Source: Paracoccaceae bacterium (GTDB taxonomy: Bacteria > Pseudomonadota > Alphaproteobacteria > Rhodobacterales > Rhodobacteraceae). Taken from it: a stretch of 64,000 nt of DNA. Below the pieces are notes generated by a model. The model ran no database searches and was not told the DNA's origin. It worked only from the letters and a program-made list of their open reading frames with translations. Location: contig CP075370.1 in NCBI GenBank assembly GCA_019454225.1, forward strand, positions 372,001 to 436,000, given 5' to 3'. This document shows positions 34,631-45,313 of this stretch, one piece after another; positions within the stretch are counted from its first letter, which is position 1, and the number at the start of each line of letters is the position of its first letter. Made by a program: the position numbers and the translations under genes.

Positions 34631-35255
34631 GGCAAAGACCCCTTGTCCGTAGAATGACGCCTTGCGGGTCCGTCTGACTTTGCAGCAGTTCGGCCTCGAA
34701 CGTCCATAGCTTGCGCGCGGCCTCGACCTCTTCCGCAGCGCCAGCCCCTTTGAGGAACAGGCCGATACCGTCCGGCGCGAGGTGCCGATGGGCAAGACCC
34801 AGCAGTGCCGGGAGAGGCGCAAGGGCGCGTGCCGACACGACATCCGCGCCAAGCGGCGCGACCTCCTCGATCCGAATCGCGTGAACGACGGCACCGACCG
34901 ACAGCTGGCGCGCGGCCTCGCGCAGGAAGGCGGCCTTCCGTTGATCCGACTCGATCAGGTGAACGGTGACTTCGGGCCGCTCCTCGGCCAGCAGGATGGC
35001 GACGACCAGCCCCGGGAAGCCGCCCCCGGTACCGAGATCGACCCAGCGCCGCACCGCCGCCGGGCAGAGTGCGGCGATCTGTGCCGAATCGAGGATGTGC
35101 CGCGTCCGCATATGCGGCAGGGTCGCGGCCGAGACCAGGTTGACGGTCGCATTCCAGCGGAGCAGGAGGTCGGCAAACATCGCCAGCCGCCGTTCGGCGG
35201 TGTCGCCGAAGCCCCCGGGAAGCACGAATGGGCCGGAACCGGACGGTGCGGTCAC
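34620..35255 (-). CDS. rsmG: 16S rRNA (guanine527-N7) methyltransferase
   Basis: A 211-residue RsmG (GidB). [20 protein letters not shown] is the SAM-binding motif, [20 protein letters not shown] and [10 protein letters not shown] precede it, and [20 protein letters not shown] and [13 protein letters not shown] follow. It makes m7G527 in 16S rRNA; loss gives low-level streptomycin resistance in many bacteria. GTG 35255 overlaps the mnmG stop (GTGA), so translation is coupled. Confidence 0.95.
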   Translation of the reverse strand: MTAPSGSGPFVLPGGFGDTAERRLAMFADLLLRWNATVNLVSAATLPHMRTRHILDSAQIAALCPAAVRRWVDLGTGGGFPGLVVAILLAEERPEVTVHLIESDQRKAAFLREAARQLSVGAVVHAIRIEEVAPLGADVVSARALAPLPALLGLAHRHLAPDGIGLFLKGAGAAEEVEAARKLWTFEAELLQSQTDPQGVILRTRGLCRAA

Positions 35256-37129
35256 GCCGCCTGGCCCTTCTCTGCCCGGCGGACATGCGCAAGCAGGATG
35301 ATCAGGGCCGCTGGCGTCATCCCTTCCATGCGGGCGGCCTGGCCCAGCGTGTCGGGCCGCCGCTGGGCGAGCTTCCCGGCAATCTCGCGCGACAGGCCGG
35401 GCATTGCCGCGTAGTCCAGACTTGGCGGCAGCGGCGTGGCGTCGTCGCGGCGCAAGCTGTCGATATCGGCGCGCTGGCGATCCTCGTAGCGCGCATACAG
35501 CGCCTCACGCGAGACCTGCGCGACGAGATCGGGATCGGCCACCGACAGCGCCGGAACGGCAATCGCCAGCGTCGCCGGAGTCACATCCGGAAAACCCAGG
35601 AGATCGAAGGCCGAACGGCGCGCGCCATCGGCACTGACCGCGATGCCCAGCGACGCGGCCTGGCCGGGCGTGAACCGTGCCGCTGCAAGGTCCGACCGCA
35701 GGGCATCGAGACCCTCCATCTTGCGCGCAAAGGCATGGGCGCGGCGCGCGCCGACGCATCCCGCCGCGATACCCAGCGGCGTCAGACGCTGGTCGGCGTT
35801 GTCGGCGCGAAGCGACAGCCTGAATTCGGCGCGCGATGTGAACATCCGATAGGGTTCGGTGACACCGCGGGTCGTCAGATCATCGATCATCACGCCGATG
35901 TAGCTGTCGCTCCGCGGAAACCGGACCGGGTCGCGCCCCATGGCCGCCATTGCGGCGTTGAGCCCGGCCACCAGACCCTGGGCCGCAGCCTCTTCATATC
36001 CGGTGGTGCCGTTGATCTGGCCCGCGAGGTAGAGCCCTGCCAGCGCCCGTGATTCCAGAACCGACGACAGGCCTCTCGGGTCGAAGTAGTCGTATTCGAC
36101 GGCATAGCCCGGCTGAAGGATGCGCACATCCTCGAGCCCGGCGATGGTTCGCACATACTCGGCCTGAACATCCGCGGGCAGCGATGTGGAAATTCCGTTC
36201 GGATAGACCGTCTCGTCATCAAGGCCCTCAGGCTCCAGAAAGACCTGATGCCGGTCCTTGTCGGCGAACCGCAGCACCTTGTCCTCGATCGACGGGCAAT
36301 AGCGTGGCCCCACGCCTTCGATATGGCCCCCATACATCGCCGACCGCGACAGGTTCGACCGCACGATGTCATGCGTGCGCGCATTGGTGTAGGTGATGCC
36401 GCAGGATATCTGCCGGGCCTCGGGCCTGCGGTTCAGGAAGGAGAACATGACCGGGTCATCATCGCCCGGCTGCATCTCAAGCGCGTCCCAGCGGATCGTG
36501 CGGCCGTCCAGACGGGGTGGCGTGCCGGTCTTCAAGCGTCCGCGCGCAAGGTTCAGATCCGCCAAACGTTCTGCCAGACGGACGGCCGCGCCATCGCCAA
36601 CGCGCCCCCCGATCGTGCGTTCCGAACCGATATGCATCAGGCCGTTCAGGAACGTGCCGGCCGTCAGGATCACTGCGCGCGCGCGGATGTCCGACCGGTC
36701 AGACAACCGCACACCGGCCACCCTGCCGGCCTCCACGATCAGATCGGTGACTTCGGCCTCGACGATGGAAAGCCCGGAAAGGGCGGCAAGTTCCGCCTGC
36801 ATCGCCTCGCGGTACAGCCGGCGGTCCGCTTGCGCACGCGGGCCCTGGACGGCGGGACCCTTGCGACGGTTCAGCAACCGGAACTGAATTCCGGCGCGGT
36901 CCGCCACGCGGCCCATCACGCCGTCAAGGGCGTCGATCTCGCGGACGAGGTGACCCTTGCCCAGCCCGCCGATCGCGGGATTGCACGACATGACACCGAT
37001 TCCGCCACGTTTCAGTGTCACCAGAACTGTCCGGGCACCGGCGCGCGCAGCCGCAGCGGCGGCCTCGCTGCCCGCGTGCCCCCCGCCGATCACGATCACG
37101 TCCGTATCCGTGTGTTTCACGTGAAACAT
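35252..37129 (-). CDS. mnmG: tRNA uridine-5-carboxymethylaminomethyl modification enzyme MnmG
   Basis: A 625-residue FAD protein (GidA). It begins MFHVKHTDT, then [20 protein letters not shown] for FAD binding, followed by [25 protein letters not shown], the DCRP/PALQGPRAQ-type [17 protein letters not shown], and a C-terminal helical MnmE-binding domain. With MnmE it makes cmnm5U34. The first six residues come from the parS sequence; ATG 37129 touches AAGGA, while GTG 37120 (codon 4) stands nine bases from it, so the true start may be the GTG. It lies 15 bp after mnmE and overlaps rsmG by four bases. Confidence 0.95.
   Translation of the reverse strand: MFHVKHTDTDVIVIGGGHAGSEAAAAAARAGARTVLVTLKRGGIGVMSCNPAIGGLGKGHLVREIDALDGVMGRVADRAGIQFRLLNRRKGPAVQGPRAQADRRLYREAMQAELAALSGLSIVEAEVTDLIVEAGRVAGVRLSDRSDIRARAVILTAGTFLNGLMHIGSERTIGGRVGDGAAVRLAERLADLNLARGRLKTGTPPRLDGRTIRWDALEMQPGDDDPVMFSFLNRRPEARQISCGITYTNARTHDIVRSNLSRSAMYGGHIEGVGPRYCPSIEDKVLRFADKDRHQVFLEPEGLDDETVYPNGISTSLPADVQAEYVRTIAGLEDVRILQPGYAVEYDYFDPRGLSSVLESRALAGLYLAGQINGTTGYEEAAAQGLVAGLNAAMAAMGRDPVRFPRSDSYIGVMIDDLTTRGVTEPYRMFTSRAEFRLSLRADNADQRLTPLGIAAGCVGARRAHAFARKMEGLDALRSDLAAARFTPGQAASLGIAVSADGARRSAFDLLGFPDVTPATLAIAVPALSVADPDLVAQVSREALYARYEDRQRADIDSLRRDDATPLPPSLDYAAMPGLSREIAGKLAQRRPDTLGQAARMEGMTPAALIILLAHVRRAEKGQAA
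37113..37128. promoter_or_regulatory. parS: parS site at the mnmG start
   Basis: TGTTTCACGTGAAACA, a perfect 16-bp parS, covers codons 1-6 of mnmG in reverse orientation. It is about 3.3 kb from the candidate origin and 3.3 kb upstream of parB's start on the other side. ParB should load here. Confidence 0.93.
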
Positions 37130-37144
37130 TCCTTGCCCGTTGCG

Positions 37145-38431
37145 CTACTTGCCGATGCAGAAGCGTGCGAAGACTTCGCCCAGAATCTCTTCCACATCGA
37201 TCCGGCCCACCAGCATCTCGACCGCCGTGCGTGCTTCGCGCAGACGCTCCGCCAGCAGTTCCGGATGATCCGTCGCCTCGCCTATCAGATCCCTGGCTGA
37301 TTCCAAAGACCCGATGGCCTTCTCGAGGGCCTGACGGTGGCGCTGACGGGTCATCGTTCCCACGGACGCCGCCCGCTGCGCGATTCGATCGGAGATCATC
37401 TCCAGCAGGACGGTCACGCCTTGTCCGGTCACGCCCGAGACGCCCGCGGCTCCGGCCCCACGCAGATCTGCCTTGCCCTGACAAAGAATGTCGTCGTCCT
37501 GCGGGGCTAACCCCGCCGGCAGACCGTCGTCATCCAGAAGAAACACCCGCAGATCCGCGGCGCGGGCGCGGGCGCGGGCGCGGGCAACACCCATCGCCTC
37601 CACCTCATCCGCCGCGTCGCGCAGTCCCGCAGTGTCAAGCACGGTTACCGGCAGGCCACGCAGATCCATCCGCACCTCGATGACATCCCGCGTCGTTCCT
37701 GCCACCGCAGAGGTCAGCGCCACGTCACGACCGGCCAGCGCATTGAGCAGCGTGGATTTCCCGGCGTTTGGCGAGCCGACGATGGCAACCTCGAACCCGT
37801 CGCGCACACGTTCGGCCATCGCCGTTCCCGCGACCTCGGCCCGCCAGGCCAGAAGCAGCCGCGCCACGATGTCATCGACGCCGGCAAGCACGTTGTCCGG
37901 CACGTCCTCATCCGCAAAGTCGATCGCCGCTGCCAGCAAGCCCTCGGCTCGAAGGATGTCGGCGCGCCAGGCATCCGCGCGGGCGGCGACCGAGCCCGAA
38001 AGCTCCCGGATCGCCTGGCGGCGTTGCACCTCGGTCTCGGCGTCGATCAGATCGGCAAGGCCCTCGACCTGCGCGAGATCGAGTCGCCCGTTCTCCAGTG
38101 CCCGGCGGGTAAATTCACCCGGCTCCGCCATGCGCAGGCCCGGCATGCGGCGCAAGCTGTCCAGCGTCAGGTCGACGACAGCCCGCCCACCGTGAAGATG
38201 CAGCTCGACAACGGGTTCACCGGTAAAGCTCGCTCCCTCGGCAAAGGCGAGCACCAGGGCCTCGTCGATCACCTCGCCGTCGCGCGCGATCTTTCGCAGA
38301 CCCGCGAACCGTGTCGGCGGCAGCGTGCCGGCCAGCATCGTCGCGGCCGCGTGCGCCCGGTTCCCTGAAATGCGCACCACCGCGACACCGGCCTTGCCGC
38401 GTGCGGTCGCCAGCGCGAAGATCGTGTCCAT
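37145..38431 (-). CDS. mnmE: tRNA modification GTPase MnmE
   Basis: A 428-residue Mnm[21 protein letters not shown] starts the folate-binding domain, [18 protein letters not shown] leads into the helical domain, [15 protein letters not shown] is the GTPase P-loop, DTAGLRD the G3 motif, and the protein ends in FCIGK as required. The G4 motif, usually NKxD, reads GKAD here. An (Ala-Arg) run after [15 protein letters not shown] is encoded by a hexanucleotide repeat. It acts with MnmG on U34 of tRNAs. It lies 18 bp downstream of rho in the same direction. Confidence 0.95.
   Translation of the reverse strand: MDTIFALATARGKAGVAVVRISGNRAHAAATMLAGTLPPTRFAGLRKIARDGEVIDEALVLAFAEGASFTGEPVVELHLHGGRAVVDLTLDSLRRMPGLRMAEPGEFTRRALENGRLDLAQVEGLADLIDAETEVQRRQAIRELSGSVAARADAWRADILRAEGLLAAAIDFADEDVPDNVLAGVDDIVARLLLAWRAEVAGTAMAERVRDGFEVAIVGSPNAGKSTLLNALAGRDVALTSAVAGTTRDVIEVRMDLRGLPVTVLDTAGLRDAADEVEAMGVARARARARAADLRVFLLDDDGLPAGLAPQDDDILCQGKADLRGAGAAGVSGVTGQGVTVLLEMISDRIAQRAASVGTMTRQRHRQALEKAIGSLESARDLIGEATDHPELLAERLREARTAVEMLVGRIDVEEILGEVFARFCIGK
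37556..37585. repeat. hexanucleotide repeat in mnmE
   Basis: Four full copies of CGCGGG (37561-37584), preceded by CGCGG, encode an alternating Ala-Arg stretch in the G domain of MnmE. Each unit change keeps the reading frame, so copy-number change would alter the loop length without a frameshift. Confidence 0.7.
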
Positions 38432-38449
38432 GATCAGGCCCGAACCTCA

Positions 38450-39730
<1,281 letters not shown>

Positions 39731-39851
39731 TCGGAAATCGCCCCGCGCGTCCACCTGTGGTGTCCGCCGCCTATGGATGAATGGGAACTGCCATGGGCCG
39801 GACGGCCCCGCCCGGACCGGATAGGCGCAGGACAGCCCGCTGTCAAGGTTC

Positions 39852-40316
39852 TCAGAATTTCACGATCACCGCCAGAACGATGGCCACCATCAGGATCGTG
39901 GGCACCTCGTTCATCAAGCGGTAGTCTCGACCGGTCAGGCGGTTCGCTCCGGCAGCGAAGGCCTTCCGGCGCAGGCCCAACCAGTGATGAAACCAGGTCA
40001 TGCCAAGCACCGACCCCGCCTTGACCCAGGCCCAGGCCGACCCCCAGTCGACAATCCCGGGCGTCATCACAAGCGCCAGGCCTGCCGTCCAGGCAACGAT
40101 CATCGCAGGGTTCATGATCGCGCGCAGCAGCAGCCGTTCCTGATGCCGGAACAGAAGGTCCATGTCCGATCCGTCCGGCACACCGGCCTTTGCCAGCCCC
40201 TCGACGTGATAGACGAACAGCCGCGGCAGATAGAACAGCCCCGCCATCCAGGCGATCACGGCCATGACATGCACGGCCTTCACATAGGGATAGGCCGAAG
40301 CCAGCACATCCTGCAT
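39852..40316 (-). CDS. hemJ: protoporphyrinogen IX oxidase HemJ
   Basis: A 154-residue, four-helix membrane protein. [27 protein letters not shown] contains the conserved His and the [15 protein letters not shown] signature, with [21 protein letters not shown] at the end. HemJ is the oxygen-independent-type protoporphyrinogen oxidase used by many alphaproteobacteria. It is the first gene left of the candidate origin and is transcribed away from it. A 121-bp gap separates it from rho, with no clear terminator. Confidence 0.92.
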   Translation of the reverse strand: MQDVLASAYPYVKAVHVMAVIAWMAGLFYLPRLFVYHVEGLAKAGVPDGSDMDLLFRHQERLLLRAIMNPAMIVAWTAGLALVMTPGIVDWGSAWAWVKAGSVLGMTWFHHWLGLRRKAFAAGANRLTGRDYRLMNEVPTILMVAIVLAVIVKF

Positions 40317-40416
40317 TCTTCACCTCTGCCCTGCTTCTTAATCAAGAAAGAAGGAAAAGAGAATGTAGTTGATGTAGGCCCTGTGCGTATCTGGATGCCG
40401 CAAACAATCCTCAGGA

Positions 40417-40425
40417 CTATCCACA
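40417..40425 (+). promoter_or_regulatory. DnaA box-like 9-mer
   Basis: CTATCCACA differs from TTATCCACA at the first base. It lies about 55 bp left of the AT-rich tract at 40479-40530. Confidence 0.45.
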
Positions 40426-40709
40426 GGCCGCGGTGACAAAAACCTCCCGAGACCGCGCCGCGCGTGATCCGGAGGCGGAAAATATTCAAGTATTATCAGA
40501 TTGATGGATCGAATGTGACTGAATGTTCGTCTACTGTTCCCGGGATCCTCCATCGCCGCCGAGGAAACTATACCCTGCCTTGTGCCGGTGATGTGCACCT
40601 GTGGACGAATGCCTTCCTCCGCCGTTGCCGCTTGACAAGCGTCGGCCTCTACCGGCACCAGTCAGCGGCAACACCGAATTCGCGCGATCCACCCCGAAGA
40701 ACGAAACCG

Positions 40710-40718
40710 GATTATCCA
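40710..40718 (+). promoter_or_regulatory. DnaA box-like 9-mer
   Basis: TTATCCACG differs from TTATCCACA at the last base. It lies 60 bp before the maf start, on the same strand as the box at 40417. Confidence 0.45.
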
Positions 40719-40778
40719 CGACCTTCCGCACAGCCGACCGGCGTCTGTTGCCCTCGGTCAATCGCGACAGGACCTGCC

Positions 40779-41378
40779 GTGCCGCCGCCCATTGTGCTCG
40801 CCTCGTCATCCGAAACCCGGCTGCGCCTTCTGCGTGCGGCAGGTCTGCCTGTCACCGCCCAGGCTGCCCGCCTCGACGAGGACATGATCCGGGCAGCGCT
40901 GGAGGCCGAAGACGCGACACCGCGCGACATCGCCGATACGCTTGCAGAAATGAAGGCGCGGCGCATTGCCGAACGTACGCCGGGCGCGATCGTGATCGGA
41001 TGCGACCAGGTTCTCGATTTTCGAGGTCGCGCATGGGGCAAATCTTCCACAGCCGACGCGGCACGCGCGCAGCTCGCCGCCTTGCGCGGCCAGACGCACC
41101 GACTGCTTTCGGCGGTGGTCCTGTATCATGACGGGCGTCCGCAGTGGCGCCATGTCGGTGAGGCCCGCCTGACCATGCGGCAGTTCTCGGACGAATGGCT
41201 TGATGGCTACCTCTCGCGCAACTGGGCCGATCTTCGCCACTCGGCAGGGGGCTATCTTCTGGAAGCCGAGGGGGTGCGCCTCTTCTCCGCAGTCGAGGGC
41301 GACTACTTCACCGTCCTCGGCCTTCCCCTCCTTCCCCTCCTCGGATATCTCGGGGAAAGGGGGTTCATACCGACATGA
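40779..41378 (+). CDS. maf: Maf-family nucleotide pyrophosphatase, YceF-like
   Basis: A 199-residue Maf protein. [20 protein letters not shown] is the substrate-binding N-terminus, [18 protein letters not shown] holds the catalytic Asp, and [29 protein letters not shown] the C-terminal motif. The GCDQV form resembles YceF (m7GTP-type) rather than YhdE (dTTP/UTP). GTG 40779 follows AGGA by eight bases. It is the first gene right of the candidate origin and overlaps aroE by four bases. Confidence 0.88.
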   Translation: MPPPIVLASSSETRLRLLRAAGLPVTAQAARLDEDMIRAALEAEDATPRDIADTLAEMKARRIAERTPGAIVIGCDQVLDFRGRAWGKSSTADAARAQLAALRGQTHRLLSAVVLYHDGRPQWRHVGEARLTMRQFSDEWLDGYLSRNWADLRHSAGGYLLEAEGVRLFSAVEGDYFTVLGLPLLPLLGYLGERGFIPT

Positions 41379-42214
41379 CGGATCATCCGCGCATCCCGCT
41401 CGCCGGTGTCATCGGCTCGCCCATCGCACACAGCCGGTCGCCCGCGTTGCACGGCTACTGGCTTCGCCGCTATGGGCTGCGCGGTCATTACGTTCCGATC
41501 GACATCGCGCAGGCCGATCTGCCCGAACTCCTGCGGACGCTGCCGCGCCTCGGTTTCGTGGGGGTCAATGTCACCATTCCGCACAAGGAAACGATCCTCG
41601 GAATCGCCGACATCGTGACCGATCGCGCCGCCCTGATCGGTGCCGTGAACACGCTGATCTTCCGCAAGGACGGGCGCATCCACGCCGACAACACCGATGG
41701 CGCGGGCTTCATGGCGAACCTTCGCCAGCATGCGCCTGCCTGGGTTCCCTCGGCTGCGCCTGCGGTGGTCTTCGGGGCCGGGGGCGGTGCCAGGGCGGTG
41801 GTCGCCGCGCTGATCGAGGTGGGCGTGCCGGAGATCCGCGTTGCAAATCGCACGCGCGCAAGGGCCGATGCGCTGCGCGCCGATCTGGGTGCAAAGATCA
41901 CGGTGGTTGACTGGGTTCAGGCCGGCAACGTGCTGGATGATGCGGGACTGGTCGTCAACACCACGGCACTCGGCATGTCAGGAAAGGCCCCGTTCCGCGT
42001 GCCGCTTGACGGGCTCGACCCCCGCGCGCTGGTCACCGATCTGGTCTATACCCCGCTGCGTACCGCCTTTCTCGAGGAAGCCGCAGCCCTGGGGTGCCAG
42101 ACGGTCGATGGCCTGGGCATGCTTCTGCATCAGGCCGCGCCAGGGTTCGAACGCTGGTTCGGCCAGCGTCCCGAGGTCGATGACGCGACACGTGCGGCGG
42201 TTCTTGCGGCATGA
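41375..42214 (+). CDS. aroE: shikimate dehydrogenase
   Basis: A 279-residue Aro[21 protein letters not shown] binds shikimate, [11 protein letters not shown] contains the catalytic Lys, ADNTDGAGF the Asp, and [16 protein letters not shown] with [12 protein letters not shown] the NADP site. It reduces 3-dehydroshikimate in aromatic amino acid synthesis. Start and stop overlap maf and coaE by four bases each. Confidence 0.95.
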   Translation: MTDHPRIPLAGVIGSPIAHSRSPALHGYWLRRYGLRGHYVPIDIAQADLPELLRTLPRLGFVGVNVTIPHKETILGIADIVTDRAALIGAVNTLIFRKDGRIHADNTDGAGFMANLRQHAPAWVPSAAPAVVFGAGGGARAVVAALIEVGVPEIRVANRTRARADALRADLGAKITVVDWVQAGNVLDDAGLVVNTTALGMSGKAPFRVPLDGLDPRALVTDLVYTPLRTAFLEEAAALGCQTVDGLGMLLHQAAPGFERWFGQRPEVDDATRAAVLAA

Positions 42215-42810
42215 CGGCCTTTCGTCTCGGCCTTACAGGGTCGATCGGCATGGGCAAGTCGACCACCGCCGTCATGTTCGCGGATGAGGGCGTGCCGGTC
42301 TGGGATGCCGACGCCGCGGTGCACAAGCTCTATGCGCCCGGTGGCGATGCGGTGGCGCCGGTGGCGGCGATCTGGCCGCGCGCGGTATCGGCGGGGGGGG
42401 TCGACCGGCAGGTGCTCAAGTCCATTGTCACGGCGGACCCGGCGGGACTGGCGCGTCTCGAGGCGGTCGTCCACCCGCTTGTTGCGGCCGACCGTGCGGC
42501 GTTCCTGGCGCGCACCGACGCGGACCTCGTCGTTCTGGATATCCCGCTGCTGTTCGAAACCGGGGCCGAGGCGCTGATGGATGCGACGCTGCTGGTGACG
42601 GCACCGCCCGCCCTGCAGCGGCAGCGCGTTCTGTCCCGCCCCGGGATGACCGAGGCGGCATTCGATGCGATTCTGGCCCGTCAGATGCCCGATCGCGACA
42701 AACGCGCCCGCGCGACCCATATCATCGAGACATTGTCCCATGCCTCCGTTCGTGCAGCCGTCCGGGCGCTGATCGCCTATATCCGTGCGCCAGAGACCCC
42801 CGATGCGTGA
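42211..42810 (+). CDS. coaE: dephospho-CoA kinase
   Basis: A 199-residue CoaE with P-loop [40 protein letters not shown] and the HIIET motif near the end. It phosphorylates dephospho-CoA in the last step of CoA synthesis. It overlaps aroE by four and dnaQ by eight bases, in the tightly packed maf-aroE-coaE-dnaQ operon. Confidence 0.95.
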   Translation: MTAFRLGLTGSIGMGKSTTAVMFADEGVPVWDADAAVHKLYAPGGDAVAPVAAIWPRAVSAGGVDRQVLKSIVTADPAGLARLEAVVHPLVAADRAAFLARTDADLVVLDIPLLFETGAEALMDATLLVTAPPALQRQRVLSRPGMTEAAFDAILARQMPDRDKRARATHIIETLSHASVRAAVRALIAYIRAPETPDA

Positions 42811-43504
42811 GATCGTCCTGGATACCGAGACCACCGGTTTCGAGCCGTCCGAAGGCCACCGCCTGGTCGAAATCGGCGCGGTCGAGCTTTTCAACCACAT
42901 GCCGACGGGCCGCACCTTCCACGCCTACCTCAACCCCGAGCGCGACATGCCGGCCGAGGCCCTCGCGGTTCACGGTCTGTCGTCCGACTTTCTGCGCGAC
43001 AAGCCGCTGTTCCGCGATGTCGCCGCCGATTTCCTTGCCTTCGTCGGCGAGGCGCGGCTGATCATCCACAACGCCAGCTTCGACATGAAGTTCCTCAACT
43101 GGGAACTCCGGGCCAATGGCCATCCGACATTGCCGGACGCGCGTGCGCTCGACACTCTCTCCCTCGCCAGATCAAAGTACCCTGGCGCCCCGTCCTCGCT
43201 GGATGCGTTGTGCCGACGGTTCGGGGTGGACAATTCCGCGCGCGAGAAGCACGGCGCGCTTCTCGACAGCGAGCTTCTGGCCGAGGTCTATCTGGAACTG
43301 ATCGGCGGTCGCCAGCCGGGTCTGGGGCTGGTGGTGCAGGGTACCCCCAGCACCGCGACATCACCCGGCGCGCCCCACCGGCCGCGCCCGCCGCGCCCTG
43401 CACCCCTGCCACCGCGACTGACCGAGGCAGAACGTGCCGCCCACGAGGCCTTTGTGGCGGGGATGGGCGATGCGGCGGTCTGGCGCCGCCGCACCGTCGG
43501 ATAG
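42803..43504 (+). CDS. dnaQ: DNA polymerase III epsilon subunit (proofreading exonuclease)
   Basis: A 233-residue DEDDh exonuclease. [12 protein letters not shown] carries the first Asp and Glu, [14 protein letters not shown] the second Asp, and [18 protein letters not shown] the His and last Asp. After about residue 180 a Pro/Arg-rich linker leads to a C-terminal segment that probably contacts the alpha subunit. It proofreads in the replicative polymerase. ATG 42803 overlaps the coaE stop. Confidence 0.93.
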   Translation: MREIVLDTETTGFEPSEGHRLVEIGAVELFNHMPTGRTFHAYLNPERDMPAEALAVHGLSSDFLRDKPLFRDVAADFLAFVGEARLIIHNASFDMKFLNWELRANGHPTLPDARALDTLSLARSKYPGAPSSLDALCRRFGVDNSAREKHGALLDSELLAEVYLELIGGRQPGLGLVVQGTPSTATSPGAPHRPRPPRPAPLPPRLTEAERAAHEAFVAGMGDAAVWRRRTVG

Positions 43505-44005
43505 TCAGCTGACCGTCGGCGCGGGCGCGGCGGTGTTCTGCGCCGCCATCCGACGCTGGATCTCGCTGATGTAGAGCTGGCGGAAATCGACCTGGTCGAT
43601 GTTCAGCGGCGGGAATCCGCCATCGCGCGTGATGTCCGAGATGATGCGCCGGACGTAGGGGAACAGCAGGCGGGGACATTCGATCAGCAGGAAGCCATGC
43701 AGCTGGTCTTCCGGCACGCCCTCGATATGGAAGATTCCGCCATAGTCCAGTTCGACAAGGAACAGCGTCTCGTCGGTGGCCTTGTTCTTCGAGGTCACGC
43801 GGAATTTCGTGATGACCTCGAACTGATGGTCCTGGGTCCGCTTGCGTGCGTCGAGGCTGACCTGGACCTGCGTGTCGGGTGAAACTTCGTTGGATTGCAG
43901 GCCACGCTGGGCAACCGCGTTTTCGAACGACAGGTCGCGCACGAACTGGCCCAGAACCTGCATCCTCACCTGCGGCGCGGCTCCGGCACCATTGGCATCC
44001 TGCAT
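43505..44005 (-). CDS. secB: protein-export chaperone SecB
   Basis: A 166-residue SecB. The core has VLGQFVRDLSFENAVAQRGL, a Val-rich strand region DTQVQVSLDARKR, LVELDYGGIFHIEG and LLIECPRLLFPYVRRIISDI. It holds preproteins unfolded and hands them to SecA. AGGAGAG precedes ATG 44005. It is convergent with dnaQ with no gap. Confidence 0.96.
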   Translation of the reverse strand: MQDANGAGAAPQVRMQVLGQFVRDLSFENAVAQRGLQSNEVSPDTQVQVSLDARKRTQDHQFEVITKFRVTSKNKATDETLFLVELDYGGIFHIEGVPEDQLHGFLLIECPRLLFPYVRRIISDITRDGGFPPLNIDQVDFRQLYISEIQRRMAAQNTAAPAPTVS

Positions 44006-44085
44006 CGCTGTCTCTCCTGTTCCGGTTTCGGCGCTTCTGTAGCAGGTCGATTGCGTTGCCTCAATCCTTCCCGGGCGATGACGGG

Positions 44086-44538
44086 CTAGCGACGTGTCCA
44101 GTCTGGCGGTGTGACATGGCGCTGTCTGACCTCGGTCACATCGGTCCATTCGCCGTCGACGACGTCGGCCGGGCCCGGGTGCGAGGTCACCACGGTCAGC
44201 CGTGCGGCTATGGCGGAAATCAGTGCGCGGCGCAGGGCAGGAATCAGCAGCAGGAAGCCCACGCCGTCGGTAAGGAACCCCGGTGTCAGCAGAAGCACGC
44301 CTGCGAGAAGGATCAGCGCCCCATGGGCCAGAGGTGAAAGCGGGTCGCGCATCGTGGCAAGCCCGCCCTGCACCTCCCGCAGCACGGAAAGACCCTGCCT
44401 GCGCACCAGAACCGTGCCGATCACCCCGGTCAGCAGGATGAGGCCGAGGGTCGGCCACAGCGAAAGCCAGCCTCCCACCTGGATGAACAGCGCGATCTCG
44501 ATCAGCGGCACGGTGACAAAGGCCAGAAGCAGCCACAT
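44086..44538 (-). CDS. fxsA: FxsA-family membrane protein
   Basis: A 150-residue protein with three to four hydrophobic helices. MWLLLAFVTVPLIEIALFIQ begins the FxsA domain, with LILLTGVIGTVLVRRQGLSVL and LLLTPGFLTDGVGFLLLIPALRR. E. coli FxsA, when overproduced, relieves exclusion of phage T7 by the F plasmid; its normal role is unknown. ATG 44538 is chosen because it begins the first helix; the open frame upstream lacks family similarity. It is divergent from the Tim44-like gene. Confidence 0.88.
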   Translation of the reverse strand: MWLLLAFVTVPLIEIALFIQVGGWLSLWPTLGLILLTGVIGTVLVRRQGLSVLREVQGGLATMRDPLSPLAHGALILLAGVLLLTPGFLTDGVGFLLLIPALRRALISAIAARLTVVTSHPGPADVVDGEWTDVTEVRQRHVTPPDWTRR

Positions 44539-44650
44539 GGCCAAACCTTTCCTTCCGCCCGGCGGTGGACTTGCGCGGGCCCCTCTCCTACATAGGGACT
44601 GAACACCAGGACCCCAAGCCATTCCCGGCTAGCCCATCCCAGAGGACACC

Positions 44651-45313
44651 ATGAGTTCCAGCCTGATCCAGCTTCTCGTCCTTGCGGGAATTGCGGTCTT
44701 CCTGATCCTCAAGCTCAAGAGCGTCCTGGGCACCCGCGAAGGTTTTGAAAAGCCGCCGCTTCCCGCCGATGAGGCGCGTCCGCGCCTCACCAAGCGCGAT
44801 CTCGAGGTGGTCGACGGCGGTCCCGATCGGGACATCACCGATCACGTTCCCGACGGCAGTCCGGCCGCCAAGGCACTCGCCGGGATGAAGATGGCCGAGC
44901 CCGGATTCTCGGTCAGCACCTTCCTGTCCGGGGCGCGCGGGGCCTATGAGATGATCCTGATGGCCTATGAAAAGGGCGATCTGTCCCCGGTGGTTCCGTT
45001 CCTGTCGCCCGAGGTCTATGAAACCTTCCAGGCGGCCGTCGACGCCCGTGAGGAACAGGGCCTGACGGTCGAGGCCAATTTCGTGGGCCTGCGAGAGCTT
45101 TCGCTTCAGGATGCGTCATTCGACCGTGGCACCCGCGAAGGACAGGTGACTGTGCGGTTCACCGGCGAACTTACCTCGGTGATCCGCAACCGCATGGGCG
45201 AAGTGATCGAGGGCAGCCCGACCGAGATCAAGCGCCAGCGGGACGTCTGGACATTTGCCCGCAAGATGGGTGTCGACGATCCCAACTGGATACTGGTCGC
45301 GACCGGCGAGTGA
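44651..45313 (+). CDS. Tim44/TimA-like membrane-anchored protein
   Basis: A 220-residue protein with one N-terminal helix (LIQLLVLAGIAVFLILKLKS), an acidic linker, and a Tim44-type domain from about residue 85 (FLSGARGAYEMILMAYEKGD, LSPEVYETFQAAVDAREEQG). Bacterial homologues of mitochondrial Tim44 sit in the inner membrane with an unclear role in protein handling. The neighbour secB on the other strand fits an export-related context. It overlaps mltA by one base. Confidence 0.88.
   Translation: MSSSLIQLLVLAGIAVFLILKLKSVLGTREGFEKPPLPADEARPRLTKRDLEVVDGGPDRDITDHVPDGSPAAKALAGMKMAEPGFSVSTFLSGARGAYEMILMAYEKGDLSPVVPFLSPEVYETFQAAVDAREEQGLTVEANFVGLRELSLQDASFDRGTREGQVTVRFTGELTSVIRNRMGEVIEGSPTEIKRQRDVWTFARKMGVDDPNWILVATGE

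Larger units (their letters stand above)
40317..40778. other. oriC: candidate chromosome replication origin (oriC)
   Basis: This is the largest non-coding stretch of the window (462 bp). It holds two 9-mers one base from the DnaA box TTATCCACA: CTATCCACA (40417-40425) and TTATCCACG (40710-40718), plus a weaker one on the minus strand (TCGTCCACA, 40608-40600). Two AT-rich tracts (about 40336-40375 and 40479-40530) contrast with the GC-rich surroundings. Genes on both sides run away from it, parS sites are 3.3 and 8.7 kb away, and the flank maf-aroE-coaE-dnaQ-secB adjoins oriC in Caulobacter. hemE and the RP001-type gene that flank oriC there are missing. No gene is seen inside. Confidence 0.55.

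Noticed and set aside
42140-42165. GGTTCGAA resembling a tRNA T-loop
   Set aside because: It is coding sequence of aroE and there is no acceptor or anticodon stem around it.
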